From NCBI GenBank assembly GCA_965229525.1, contig OZ245886.1, positions 2,542,001 through 2,606,000 of the forward strand: 64,000 bases of DNA, given 5' to 3'. A program made the position numbers and the translations under genes. This document shows positions 16,618 through 25,493 of this stretch, in pieces. How positions within the stretch are numbered: position 1 is the stretch's first letter; each line of letters opens with the position of its first letter. This DNA comes from HXMU1420-13 sp965229525. Its GTDB lineage: Bacteria; Bacteroidota; Rhodothermia; Balneolales; Balneolaceae. Below the pieces are notes generated by a model. The model saw only the letters and a list, made by a program, of their open reading frames with translations. It had not been told where the DNA came from and did not search any database.

Positions 16618-17190
16618 TTACGCCCACACTTTATCAATCCCACCTCTTTTGTGCTCGTTAAGCTTCTTATACTCGCTCATACTCATACCTGTTACTTGCT
16701 TAAACTGACGGGAAAGATGTTGTAAGGTTTTGTACCCTAGATTATAGGAAATCTGGCTAAAGTTTTGCTCTCCATAGCTAATCATCTCCAATGCCTTCTC
16801 AATCTTTAGCTGAATGAAAAACTTCTCAATAGTAATGCCCTCGATTCTGGAAAAGGTTTTAGAAATCTGGGAATAGTTTTTAGCAACCGTATCAGAAATA
16901 TGCTCAGATAAGTTAATATCCTCCACTTGGTTTGTATTCATCAGATTCAGTAAAATATGCTTCACTTTCTCAATCATCACTTCATCAGGTGACTTAATAA
17001 GCTGAAAGTTAAATCGATTGAGCTCTTTCTCAATCTCCTCATAGGTTGGCGTTGTCCCATGCCGTTTTACTTGGGCTTTACCAAGCTCTACATTAATAAC
17101 TTCTAAATCGAGCGCCCTCAATGCTGTGTCTATGACCAGAAGACAGCGAGAGCAAACCATGTTTTTGATATTGAGTTCTAAAATTTCCAT
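16618..17190 (-). CDS. AraC-family regulator with N-terminal HMA-like CxxC domain
   Basis: A 190-residue regulator. Residues 1-75 look like an HMA/ferredoxin-like fold with a metal-binding loop MVCSRC (C13 and C16). Residues about 85-185 form an AraC-type double HTH (IEKALEMISYGEQNFSQI, LGYKTLQHLSRQFKQVTG). The domain order suggests direct sensing of Cu(I) or Ag(I) through the CxxC and control of the flanking copZ-copA and cus operons. It lies at the head of the minus-strand copper unit, 210 bp from the first gene of the plus-strand block. The sensing role is inference; the family calls are strong. Confidence 0.85.
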   Translation of the reverse strand: MEILELNIKNMVCSRCLLVIDTALRALDLEVINVELGKAQVKRHGTTPTYEEIEKELNRFNFQLIKSPDEVMIEKVKHILLNLMNTNQVEDINLSEHISDTVAKNYSQISKTFSRIEGITIEKFFIQLKIEKALEMISYGEQNFSQISYNLGYKTLQHLSRQFKQVTGMSMSEYKKLNEHKRGGIDKVWA

Positions 17191-17400
17191 AGGTTTATAG
17201 TAAACGATAAATAGAAGTTTTTGCCTTATACAATTATGAGTATTTCTTATCTAATTTTGGGGTATTCGGGAATTTAAAACATTTAAAATCGCCGTTTAAA
17301 TACCGAAAGAGTCAATATCGAATTCATTTCTCGATGCTGTTCGAATGTTAAGTCTTGTTCGATAGTACGAAAAAGACGTTGAAAAGTCTTATTATGAGGC

Positions 17401-17832
17401 ATGATTGGAATATCAAGCATATCGAAATCACTTTTATATTCCTTGATACTGGTAGTATCGATAGGAAGTGTTATGCCCTCTGGGTTACACTCTAAGGGGA
17501 TGGAATTTTGCTCAATGAAGAGTGAAATGCCCATTAGTACTGACCATAGCAGTGATGAAGATTGCTCAATGTCCAATAAAGCAGAAAATGAAAAGCCAGC
17601 TGAAGATCCATTCTGTGATCTTTATTTTGCCTGCGCTTGTTCAATAGCCAACCCTGCACTTAAAAATGAAGCTCTCATTGTTACAAAGCCAGAATACACT
17701 GGCCTTGTATTTACTTCCACGCTAACAGTTGAAGAGATTAAGGTAGAGTATCATGTACCTCATCCATCGAATTCAATATCTCTCTATTCATCACCGCCCT
17801 TGTTTTTGGTGAATGAATCCTTCCTGATTTAG
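17401..17832 (+). CDS. Small secreted Cys/Met/His-containing protein, copper-operon leader gene
   Basis: A 143-residue protein with an N-terminal signal peptide (about residues 8-28, SLLYSLILVVSIGSVMPSG). After it comes a segment with repeated thiol and thioether ligands (MEFCSMKSEMP, HSSDEDCSM) and a second Cys cluster (CDLYFACAC). Similar small Cys-rich exported proteins precede CusA genes in Bacteroidota, and a role in periplasmic copper binding or sensing is plausible. An antisense frame over part of this region was judged spurious because it lacks a signal or motif. The start is uncertain; Met is followed at once by the hydrophobic segment. Confidence 0.65.
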   Translation: MIGISSISKSLLYSLILVVSIGSVMPSGLHSKGMEFCSMKSEMPISTDHSSDEDCSMSNKAENEKPAEDPFCDLYFACACSIANPALKNEALIVTKPEYTGLVFTSTLTVEEIKVEYHVPHPSNSISLYSSPPLFLVNESFLI

Positions 17833-18015
17833 GGATCAATACCGTCTCTTTTCAAAAATTGTCTAACTAAATAATTAACAAAGCCATTGGCCGTGTTAAT
17901 AACTAGACAAGGTTTTGATATATCCACCTACATATGAGACGATGTAACTCATTGGTTTGAGCAGGCGAAGTAAGTATTGCTCACTCTATTAATTGACCCT
18001 AAATGAATTATAAAG

Positions 18016-21000
18016 ATGTTAAACAAAACCATACGTTTTTTTCTCGAAAATAAGCTAATAGCTGTTCTGCTATTGGTTGCGCTGATCGGTGGTGGTTTGG
18101 CGACCGCACCGTTTGATTGGAATATCAATTTGCTGCCAAGAAACCCTGTTCCCGTGGATGCCATCCCCGATTTGGGCGAAAACCAGCAGATCATTTATAC
18201 CGAATGGGCGGGTCGATCTCCTCAAGATGTGGAAGATCAGGTAACCTATCCGCTCACCACAGAACTACTTACTGTGCCCGGCATCAAAACGATACGTAGC
18301 AATTCTATGATCGGAGTGTCCAGCATCTACGTCATATTTGAAGAAGATATAGACTTCTATTGGAGCCGATCCCGTATTCTGGAAAAACTCAATGCGCTTC
18401 CATCAGGAACACTGCCTGCGGATGTGCAACCTACATTAGGCCCCGATGCAACAGGTTTAGGGCAAATTTTCTGGTATACCCTTGAAGGTCGAGACGAAAA
18501 TGGCAATCCTGCTGGTGGTTGGGATCCGCAAGAGCTGCGAAGTATCCAAGATTTTTATGTGGGCTATGCACTCTCAGGAGCCAACGGTGTGGCCGAGGTT
18601 TCATCGATTGGAGGGTACATCCAAGAGTATCAAGTGGAGTTAAACCCGAATGCGATGCAAGTCTATAATGTAACCTTGCCCGAAGTATTCGATGCTGTTC
18701 GTAAAAGCAATAGCGAAGTAGGTGCCAGAACAGTAGAGCTTAATAACGCAGAATATCTTGTTCGCGGTTTGGGCTACATCAAAAACCTTGAAGATATCGA
18801 AGAGGCCGTTGTGAAAGTGTCCAACAATACCCCTGTTCGGATCAAAGACATTGCTTTTGTTACAAGAGGTCCAGGTCTTCGACGAGGACTTTTAGACAAA
18901 GGTGGAGCTGAAGCCGTTGGCGCTGTGGTCGTAGCGCGACAAGGGGCTAATCCCATGAGCGTTATTAAAAGTGTGAAGGAAAAGATTGAAGAAATAACCC
19001 CAGGACTTCCTTCAAAAACGCTATCTGATGGCACAGTGTCCAAGGTAAATATTGTCCCATTTTATGATCGAGGTGAACTCATTCAAGAAACACTCGGTAC
19101 CCTTGAAGAAGCCCTCACCTTACAAATACTGATTACCATCATTGTCATTGTGGTCATGGTTCTAAACCTACGAACCTCCATGCTTATCTCAAGCATGTTG
19201 CCCATTGCTGTGCTCATGAGTTTCATCGCTATGAAATATTTCAATGTGGATGCCAATATTGTTGCGCTTTCAGGCATCGCCATTGCTATTGGTACCATTG
19301 TTGATATGGGGGTTATCCTTTCTGAAAATATGCTCCGGCATATGGAGGAAATGAAGAAAGGGGACTCTCTTTTAGAGGTCATTTATAATGCCACAACCGA
19401 AGTGGCTTCCGCCGTTCTTACCGCCGTTACCACCACGATCATTAGTTTTTTGCCTGTTTTCACCATGATCGCATCCGAAGGTAAGCTGTTTAAGCCCCTC
19501 GCTTATACTAAAACCTTTGCTCTGGTATCCTCCATTATTATCGCCATCACATTAATCCCGCCTTTTGCGCATTGGCTTTTTTCCATCCGTATTGAGAAAA
19601 GACGGATTAAACTCATCTGGAATTCTATTCTTATCACGCTTGGGTTTATTTCTCTCTTTTTTGTTGCCCCTTGGCTTGGACTAGCCCTGATCGGGTTTGG
19701 GCTTATTAATGGCTCCTCTCTGTTTCTGGAGAAACGCTATGAGCGACGCTTATCACTTTCCAATAATCTGCTTACAGTTCTGATTGTTACATGGCTCCTC
19801 ACCCAATATTGGCTTCCATTTGGTCCTCAAGTTGCTTTTTCATGGAATTTGGTGTTCGTGATCGCTCTTATTGGCGCAATCCTCTTTAGCTTTTGGCTGG
19901 TCATTCATTATTACAGACCGCTTATTAGCTGGTGCCTGGATCACAAGAAATCCTTTTTAGCCATTCCTTCCACTTTGATTGTGTTTAGCATGGTCGTCTG
20001 GCTCGGATTCAATTCCGTATTCGGGTTTGTTGCCAAAAGCTTTGATGGGATTGGGGTTGATATTCGCACAACCTCTGTTTGGTCATCCGCAACCCATAGC
20101 TTCCCGGGCTTTGGTAAAGAATTTATGCCAGCACTCGATGAAGGAGCCTTTCTCCTTATGCCCACCACATTGCCCCATGCAGGGATTGAAGAGGTAAAAG
20201 ATGTGGTACAAAAGCTGGATATGAGTTTAAGCGCCATTCCAGAAGTAAAAATGGCGGTTGGAAAAAGTGGTAGAACCAATTCAGCTCTTGATCCTGCACC
20301 CATCTCCATGTTTGAAAACATGATCCAATATAAGTCAGAATATAAAACCGATGAAAATGGACGCCGTGTTCGGTTTAAGGTCAATGAAGAAGGCGAGTAT
20401 ATCCGAGATGAAGATAGGGAACTCATTGAAGACTCCAATGGAAAATATTATAGGCAATGGCGAGATCATATTCGCACAACCGATGATATTTGGGAGGAGA
20501 TCGTTCAAGCCTCAAGATTGCCGGGCACAACCTCAGCTCCGAAGCTTCAGCCCATTCAAACCCGACAGGTCATGCTCCAATCAGGCATGAGAGCGCCCAT
20601 GGGAATAAAAGTGAAAGGTCCCGATCTTAAAACGATAGATCAATTTGCGCTTCGGCTTGAAGAACAATTAAAACAAGCTCCGGGTGTGAAAAGCTACTCT
20701 GTGTTTGCAGATCGTATTGTGGGTAAGCCCTACCTTGAGATTGACTGGAATCGAAGACAACTGGCGCGTTACGGTCTCAGCATACAAGACGTGCAACATT
20801 TTATAACCGTTGGTATCGGAGGGATGCCTCTCACCACCACCGTTGAAGGTCGGGAGCGCTATCCTGTTCGTGTGCGCTATGGGCGAGAGTTCAGAGACGA
20901 TCCCCAACGCATAGGAGAAATGCTTGTTCCCACTAAAACAGGTACGGAGATACCGCTAAACCAACTAGCCGAGATCAAATACCGCCAAGGCGCGCAATCC

Positions 21001-21777
21001 ATTAAAAGTGAAGATACATTTCTGATTGGGTATGTGATTTTTGACAAATTGGACGGACTGGCTGAGGTGGAAGTGGTTGAAGGGGTGCAAACCTATCTTC
21101 AACAGCAAATTGAAAGCGGAGAACTCATTGTTCCTGCTTCGGTGAGCTATGAGTTTTCGGGAAGCTATGAAAATCAGGTTCGCGCAGAAAAACGTCTCTC
21201 CGTTATTCTTCCGATTGCGCTCTTCCTCATTTTCCTTGTCATGTATTTTCAGTTCCGATCAGCGGCCACCACAAGCATGATCTTTACCAGTATTTTTGTG
21301 GCTTGGGCAGGTGGGTTTATCCTCATCTGGCTCTACGGCCAACCGTGGTTCCTGAATATTGAGCTGTTTGGGGAAAATCTCCGGCAACTGTTTCAAATGG
21401 GTACCATCAATTTAAGCGTTGCTGTGTGGGTCGGATTCATAGCCCTGTTTGGTATTGCCTCAGATGGAGGGGTGGTTATGGCAACCTACCTCGACCAGCT
21501 TTTTGAAAAAAGAAAGCCAAATAGTGTCCAAGACATCCGAAACGCAGTTATCGAGGCCTCTGCACGGCGTATTCGCCCCACATTGATGACTACAGCTACA
21601 ACCATTCTCGCCCTCATTCCTGTGCTCACTTCCACAGGAAGAGGCTCCGACATCATGGTGCCTATGGCGATCCCAAGTGTGGGAGGGATGCTGCTTCAAG
21701 TAATCACCTTATTCGTAGTTCCAGTGCTTTATGCGATCTGGAAAGAATTTCAACTCAAAAAGAGCCTACAATTATGA
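18016..21777 (+). CDS. cusA: Heavy-metal efflux RND transporter, CusA-type, enlarged
   Basis: A 1253-residue inner-membrane proton-driven RND pump of the HME class, expected to export Cu(I)/Ag(I) through CusBC. The N-terminal periplasmic start (DAIPDLGENQQIIYTEW) is characteristic. TM4 carries the proton-relay segment GIAIAIGTIVDMG (about 420-432), and a Met-rich porter segment (MLQSGMRAPMG) favours Cu/Ag over Zn/Co. It is some 200 residues longer than E. coli CusA. One extra stretch with several additional hydrophobic segments spans about 525-690, and a charged insertion about 771-832. It overlaps cusC by 4 bp. Confidence 0.93.
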   Translation: MLNKTIRFFLENKLIAVLLLVALIGGGLATAPFDWNINLLPRNPVPVDAIPDLGENQQIIYTEWAGRSPQDVEDQVTYPLTTELLTVPGIKTIRSNSMIGVSSIYVIFEEDIDFYWSRSRILEKLNALPSGTLPADVQPTLGPDATGLGQIFWYTLEGRDENGNPAGGWDPQELRSIQDFYVGYALSGANGVAEVSSIGGYIQEYQVELNPNAMQVYNVTLPEVFDAVRKSNSEVGARTVELNNAEYLVRGLGYIKNLEDIEEAVVKVSNNTPVRIKDIAFVTRGPGLRRGLLDKGGAEAVGAVVVARQGANPMSVIKSVKEKIEEITPGLPSKTLSDGTVSKVNIVPFYDRGELIQETLGTLEEALTLQILITIIVIVVMVLNLRTSMLISSMLPIAVLMSFIAMKYFNVDANIVALSGIAIAIGTIVDMGVILSENMLRHMEEMKKGDSLLEVIYNATTEVASAVLTAVTTTIISFLPVFTMIASEGKLFKPLAYTKTFALVSSIIIAITLIPPFAHWLFSIRIEKRRIKLIWNSILITLGFISLFFVAPWLGLALIGFGLINGSSLFLEKRYERRLSLSNNLLTVLIVTWLLTQYWLPFGPQVAFSWNLVFVIALIGAILFSFWLVIHYYRPLISWCLDHKKSFLAIPSTLIVFSMVVWLGFNSVFGFVAKSFDGIGVDIRTTSVWSSATHSFPGFGKEFMPALDEGAFLLMPTTLPHAGIEEVKDVVQKLDMSLSAIPEVKMAVGKSGRTNSALDPAPISMFENMIQYKSEYKTDENGRRVRFKVNEEGEYIRDEDRELIEDSNGKYYRQWRDHIRTTDDIWEEIVQASRLPGTTSAPKLQPIQTRQVMLQSGMRAPMGIKVKGPDLKTIDQFALRLEEQLKQAPGVKSYSVFADRIVGKPYLEIDWNRRQLARYGLSIQDVQHFITVGIGGMPLTTTVEGRERYPVRVRYGREFRDDPQRIGEMLVPTKTGTEIPLNQLAEIKYRQGAQSIKSEDTFLIGYVIFDKLDGLAEVEVVEGVQTYLQQQIESGELIVPASVSYEFSGSYENQVRAEKRLSVILPIALFLIFLVMYFQFRSAATTSMIFTSIFVAWAGGFILIWLYGQPWFLNIELFGENLRQLFQMGTINLSVAVWVGFIALFGIASDGGVVMATYLDQLFEKRKPNSVQDIRNAVIEASARRIRPTLMTTATTILALIPVLTSTGRGSDIMVPMAIPSVGGMLLQVITLFVVPVLYAIWKEFQLKKSLQL

Positions 21778-23090
21778 TAATTACCGCTCAAATTTTAAAA
21801 AGACTGTTAATAGATAGCGTCAAGCTGACTCTTATTGCCATGGTGTTTGGGAGCATATTGATCGCTCAAGCCCATGCTCAATCATTGGATGATTATTTGT
21901 TAGAGGCTGGGCGCAGTAACCCCGAATTAAGGGCTCAATACAATCAGTATCTGGCTTCACTTGAAATCGTCCCTCAAGTAACCGCACTTGCAGACCCTGA
22001 CTTATCCTTTGGTTATTTCATCTCACCCATAGAAACACGGGTGGGAGCGCAACGTGCCCGTATTGGATTTAACCAAATGTTTCCTTGGTTTGGAACATTA
22101 AATTCAAGAGGGAATGTGGCTTCTCAAGTGGCGCAATCAAAGTTTGAAGCCTTTGAGGAGTCTCGCAATAAGCTCTTTTTTCAAGTCGAGAAACTTTGGT
22201 TTGATATGTATCACCTCAATCAATCCATAGATATTCTTAAAGAGAATATCTCCATCCTTCAAACCTTTGAAAATCTGGCTCTTCAACGCTATGAAACAGC
22301 GCAAGTGTCGCAAGTGGATGTGCTGAGGGTGCAAATTGAAAAGGAAGATTTAATCACGCGCCTTGCTTTGCTAGAAGACTCAAAAAAGTTGCAAGAACAA
22401 GAGTTCAATGAACTACTCAATAGAGAAAAAGACACACCTGTCAATAGGCCAATAAGCCTCGAAATCGAAGAACTGTCTTTATCTGAAGAAGAATTAAGTC
22501 GCACCATTCAGCAACGAAATCCACGGATTGCTCGGCTCGATTATGAAGAAGCCTCTGCCAGAACATCGATTGACGTCGCCAAGAAAAATGGGATGCCAAG
22601 TTTTGGTCTGGGTCTTGATTACATTTTTACCGAAGAGCGGCAGGATATTATGGTCTCTGGGAGCGGTGATGATGCGGTCATTGCCAAATTTGGGATAAAA
22701 ATTCCTATATGGCGAAAGAAATATGAGGCAGAAAAAAAACAAGCACAACTTACTTTGCGATCCGTTCAAGACAGGCGAATTGCCATCGAAAACCAGCTTG
22801 AAACACAGCTTGAGAAAGCGCTAAGAGACTACGCCGATGCTACTCGGAGAACCAGTCTGTATAAAGACATCCAGATTCAACGAACAAAACAAGCCATTGA
22901 AATTCTTCTGGAAGATTACACCGCATCTTCTGCAGATTTTGAAGAACTCTTACGCCTACAACAAAAGCTATTAGGCTTTCAACTTGCACAAGAAACAGCC
23001 CTTGTTGACCAAAATGCTGCGGTTGCTTTTATCCAATACCTCTATGGAAAAAGCAATGTAAAGCCCGAAGACATTGAATTTAATAACTGA
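21774..23090 (+). CDS. cusC: TolC-family outer-membrane efflux protein, CusC-type
   Basis: A 438-residue outer-membrane factor with a signal peptide ending at about residue 38 (AQAHAQS). Two OEP repeats of long helices follow (RYETAQVSQVDVLRVQIEKE in the first; LEDYTASSADFEELLRLQ in the second). It forms the trimeric exit duct for the CusA-CusB pump. It overlaps cusA by 4 bp and precedes cusB by 14 bp, so the order is A-C-B. No lipobox is present, unlike E. coli CusC. Confidence 0.9.
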   Translation: MIITAQILKRLLIDSVKLTLIAMVFGSILIAQAHAQSLDDYLLEAGRSNPELRAQYNQYLASLEIVPQVTALADPDLSFGYFISPIETRVGAQRARIGFNQMFPWFGTLNSRGNVASQVAQSKFEAFEESRNKLFFQVEKLWFDMYHLNQSIDILKENISILQTFENLALQRYETAQVSQVDVLRVQIEKEDLITRLALLEDSKKLQEQEFNELLNREKDTPVNRPISLEIEELSLSEEELSRTIQQRNPRIARLDYEEASARTSIDVAKKNGMPSFGLGLDYIFTEERQDIMVSGSGDDAVIAKFGIKIPIWRKKYEAEKKQAQLTLRSVQDRRIAIENQLETQLEKALRDYADATRRTSLYKDIQIQRTKQAIEILLEDYTASSADFEELLRLQQKLLGFQLAQETALVDQNAAVAFIQYLYGKSNVKPEDIEFNN

Positions 23091-23104
23091 AAAGACACAC
23101 CACC

Positions 23105-24949
23105 ATGAACAATACATTTGATCTTAAACGAATTGGTAAAATCATCGGGCTACTGCTCATCGGTCTCCTTATTGGCTGGCTGATCTTTGGAGGCTCCTCA
23201 CCCGAACGCCCGCAAACAACTGAGGAACACATCGAAGAGGCTCATACTGATGAAGAGGGAAATATTATCTACACCTGTAGCATGCACCCAAGTGTTCGCG
23301 AAAATGAGCCAGGAAATTGTCCAATCTGTGGAATGGAGCTTGTTCCTGTCTCATCTGATAACAATGCAGATGAAACAAGCCCAACAGAGTTAAGGCTCTC
23401 GCCGGCAGCTATGATGCTAGCTGATATTCAAACAACAAGGGTGGTTCGCGATGTGGCTATCAATTCACGCCGATTGCCCGGCAAGATTATGGTCGATGAA
23501 CGCCGATTAAAAACACTGCCTTCTCATGTGCCTGGTCGGATTGAAAATCTCTATGTGAACTTTACGGGCGAGTATATTAAAAAAGGAGTAAAGGTTGCTT
23601 CTATATATTCCCCAGAACTACTTAGTGCGCAAAAAGAGCTTCTGGAAGTCGCTAAGTTCAAAGATCAAAATCCATCACTTTATAGAGCCGCCCAAAACAA
23701 ACTTCGTAACTGGGAAATCTCTGAAGCGCAAATCAAGGAAATAGAAGCATCTCAATCAGTGATGAACGAAGTCGATATTACTTCCAAAGTGGAAGGATAT
23801 GTCATTGAGCGCATGATAGATGTAGGCGAGCATGTGAGCCGAGGCAGTACGATGTACCGTATTGCTGATCTGTCAAAAGTGTGGGTAGTTTTTGATGCCT
23901 ATGAAAGTGATGTTGCTGGAATTACCGTTGGCGATAGTGTCTCTTTTAGTATAAAAGCTGTTCCCGGAAAAGAGTTTTCAGCTGAGATTACTTTTGTAGA
24001 CCCCGTGTTAAACCCACAATCCAGAACCATTTCCATACGGGCAGAAGCCGAAAACCAAGATGGGTTCTTGAAGCCCAATATGCTCGCTGATGGGATCATT
24101 ACATCGAAAGTAAATGACGGAGAAACTCAACTCCTTATTCCAAAGTCAGCCATACTCTGGACAGGAGAGCGTTCGGTAGTCTACATAAAAAAGCAAGATC
24201 GCGAAGCTCCAACCTTTGAGTTCAGAGAGGTTGTGTTAGGACAACGTGTGGGCGATCAATATGTGGTTATTTCAGGCTTACAAGAAGGCGAAGAAGTGGT
24301 CACAAATGGAACCTTTAAAATCGATAGTGCTGCCCAGCTTGCTGGAAAACCCAGCATGATGAACCAAAAACCCGATGGTCGTCCTGTCAGAACAGGCCAT
24401 GAAGGTCATCAAATGAATGGATCAGAGCCCATGCCCCCTAAAACGCAAGAACAAACTATGAATAGTGACGGGCATAAAGGGCATTCCTCTTCAGAACAAG
24501 CGCCCCAAGCATTTCAAGATCAATTGGCAACATCGGTTAAGGACTACATCACGCTTAAAAATAGCCTTGTTGGTTCAAACGGCGATGAGGCGAAGAATAC
24601 GGCTTTAACCCTTCAAGAAAGCCTGAAAGACATTGATATGAGCTTACTTGGTAATCAGGATCATATAATCTGGATGGAGCAACTGGGTTCGGTCAGTAGC
24701 GCGATAAAAGGAATTACAGGTACAACAAATCTTGATAGTCAACGCACCCAGTTCCAAAGCCTCTCCAATGCTATGGTGTATCTAGTCAAACACTTCCAAA
24801 TCGAAGGCGTGTATTTTCAACAGTTTTGTCCAATGGCTGACGGAGGCAAAGGCGCTTACTGGCTCAGTGAAAAAGAAATGATCAACAACCCTTACTTCGG
24901 AGAGCAAATGCTCTCATGCGGAGAAACCATTGAAAGAATAGAACACTAA
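23105..24949 (+). CDS. cusB: RND periplasmic adaptor CusB with N-terminal metal-binding and C-terminal DUF3347 domains
   Basis: A 614-residue membrane-fusion protein. A hydrophobic N-terminal anchor (about 11-30) is followed by a heavy-metal-binding zinc-ribbon-like domain, CSMHPSVRENEPGNCPICGM (about 58-77). The adaptor core then has the usual barrel-sandwich and alpha-hairpin regions (about 110-420). A His/Met-rich linker precedes a C-terminal DUF3347 domain (about 475-614) with FQQFCPMADGG and a terminal Cys. It would bind and hand periplasmic Cu(I)/Ag(I) to CusA. The DUF3347 domain recurs as a separate protein in the next gene. Confidence 0.92.
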   Translation: MNNTFDLKRIGKIIGLLLIGLLIGWLIFGGSSPERPQTTEEHIEEAHTDEEGNIIYTCSMHPSVRENEPGNCPICGMELVPVSSDNNADETSPTELRLSPAAMMLADIQTTRVVRDVAINSRRLPGKIMVDERRLKTLPSHVPGRIENLYVNFTGEYIKKGVKVASIYSPELLSAQKELLEVAKFKDQNPSLYRAAQNKLRNWEISEAQIKEIEASQSVMNEVDITSKVEGYVIERMIDVGEHVSRGSTMYRIADLSKVWVVFDAYESDVAGITVGDSVSFSIKAVPGKEFSAEITFVDPVLNPQSRTISIRAEAENQDGFLKPNMLADGIITSKVNDGETQLLIPKSAILWTGERSVVYIKKQDREAPTFEFREVVLGQRVGDQYVVISGLQEGEEVVTNGTFKIDSAAQLAGKPSMMNQKPDGRPVRTGHEGHQMNGSEPMPPKTQEQTMNSDGHKGHSSSEQAPQAFQDQLATSVKDYITLKNSLVGSNGDEAKNTALTLQESLKDIDMSLLGNQDHIIWMEQLGSVSSAIKGITGTTNLDSQRTQFQSLSNAMVYLVKHFQIEGVYFQQFCPMADGGKGAYWLSEKEMINNPYFGEQMLSCGETIERIEH

Positions 24950-24970
24950 ACCCAATACCAGGATACCATC

Positions 24971-25486
24971 ATGAAAACCCTACTTACAATTCTAGTACTC
25001 GCAGTCAGCATATCCTCAACCTATGCTCAGGAGAAAAAAGAACACTCTCATAATGAGCACCTTACTATTCTTCTCTCAGAATATTTAGAAGTCAAAAATG
25101 CCTTAGTGGTGGATGATTTTGAAAAAGCCTCAAAACATCTGATGAATTTTACTAAAGAGGTCAAAGGAAATGAAGAGATGAACAATCATGGCGACCATGC
25201 AAGTAAACATGAGATGCATCACAATAAAATGGTCGAGGCAGTAACCCTCGCATCTCAAGCTACAGATCTTGCCCAACTTCGAAGCTCTTTTGATGAAATA
25301 AGTGAAGAGTTGTTAATCGCTATCCAGAACCAAGGATTTGATACAGAAAAACTCTTCCTGCAATTTTGCCCCATGGCAAATAATGGTGAAGGAGCAAATT
25401 GGCTAAGCAAGAGTGAGCAAATAGCCAATCCCTATTACGGGACTAAAATGCATACATGTGGAGCAACCGTTAAAGCTATAAACTGA
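24971..25486 (+). CDS. Exported DUF3347-domain protein
   Basis: A 171-residue periplasmic protein with a clean signal peptide (cleavage after TYAQ, about residue 20). It has a His-rich N-terminal segment (EHSHNEH, NHGDHASKHEMHH) and ends with the same FCPMANNGEGANWLS and C-terminal Cys pattern found at the end of CusB. DUF3347 proteins accompany copper efflux systems in Bacteroidota. The conserved Cys/Met/His residues suggest copper binding, possibly as a periplasmic metallochaperone for CusB or CopB. It lies 21 bp after cusB and 7 bp before copB. Confidence 0.82.
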   Translation: MKTLLTILVLAVSISSTYAQEKKEHSHNEHLTILLSEYLEVKNALVVDDFEKASKHLMNFTKEVKGNEEMNNHGDHASKHEMHHNKMVEAVTLASQATDLAQLRSSFDEISEELLIAIQNQGFDTEKLFLQFCPMANNGEGANWLSKSEQIANPYYGTKMHTCGATVKAIN

Positions 25487-25493
25487 TAGAACT

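Noticed and set aside
17283..17576. Minus-strand frame of 97 codons opposite the 17401 gene
   Set aside because: It shows no signal peptide or motif, whereas the plus-strand frame has a signal peptide and metal-ligand motifs and fits the operon.
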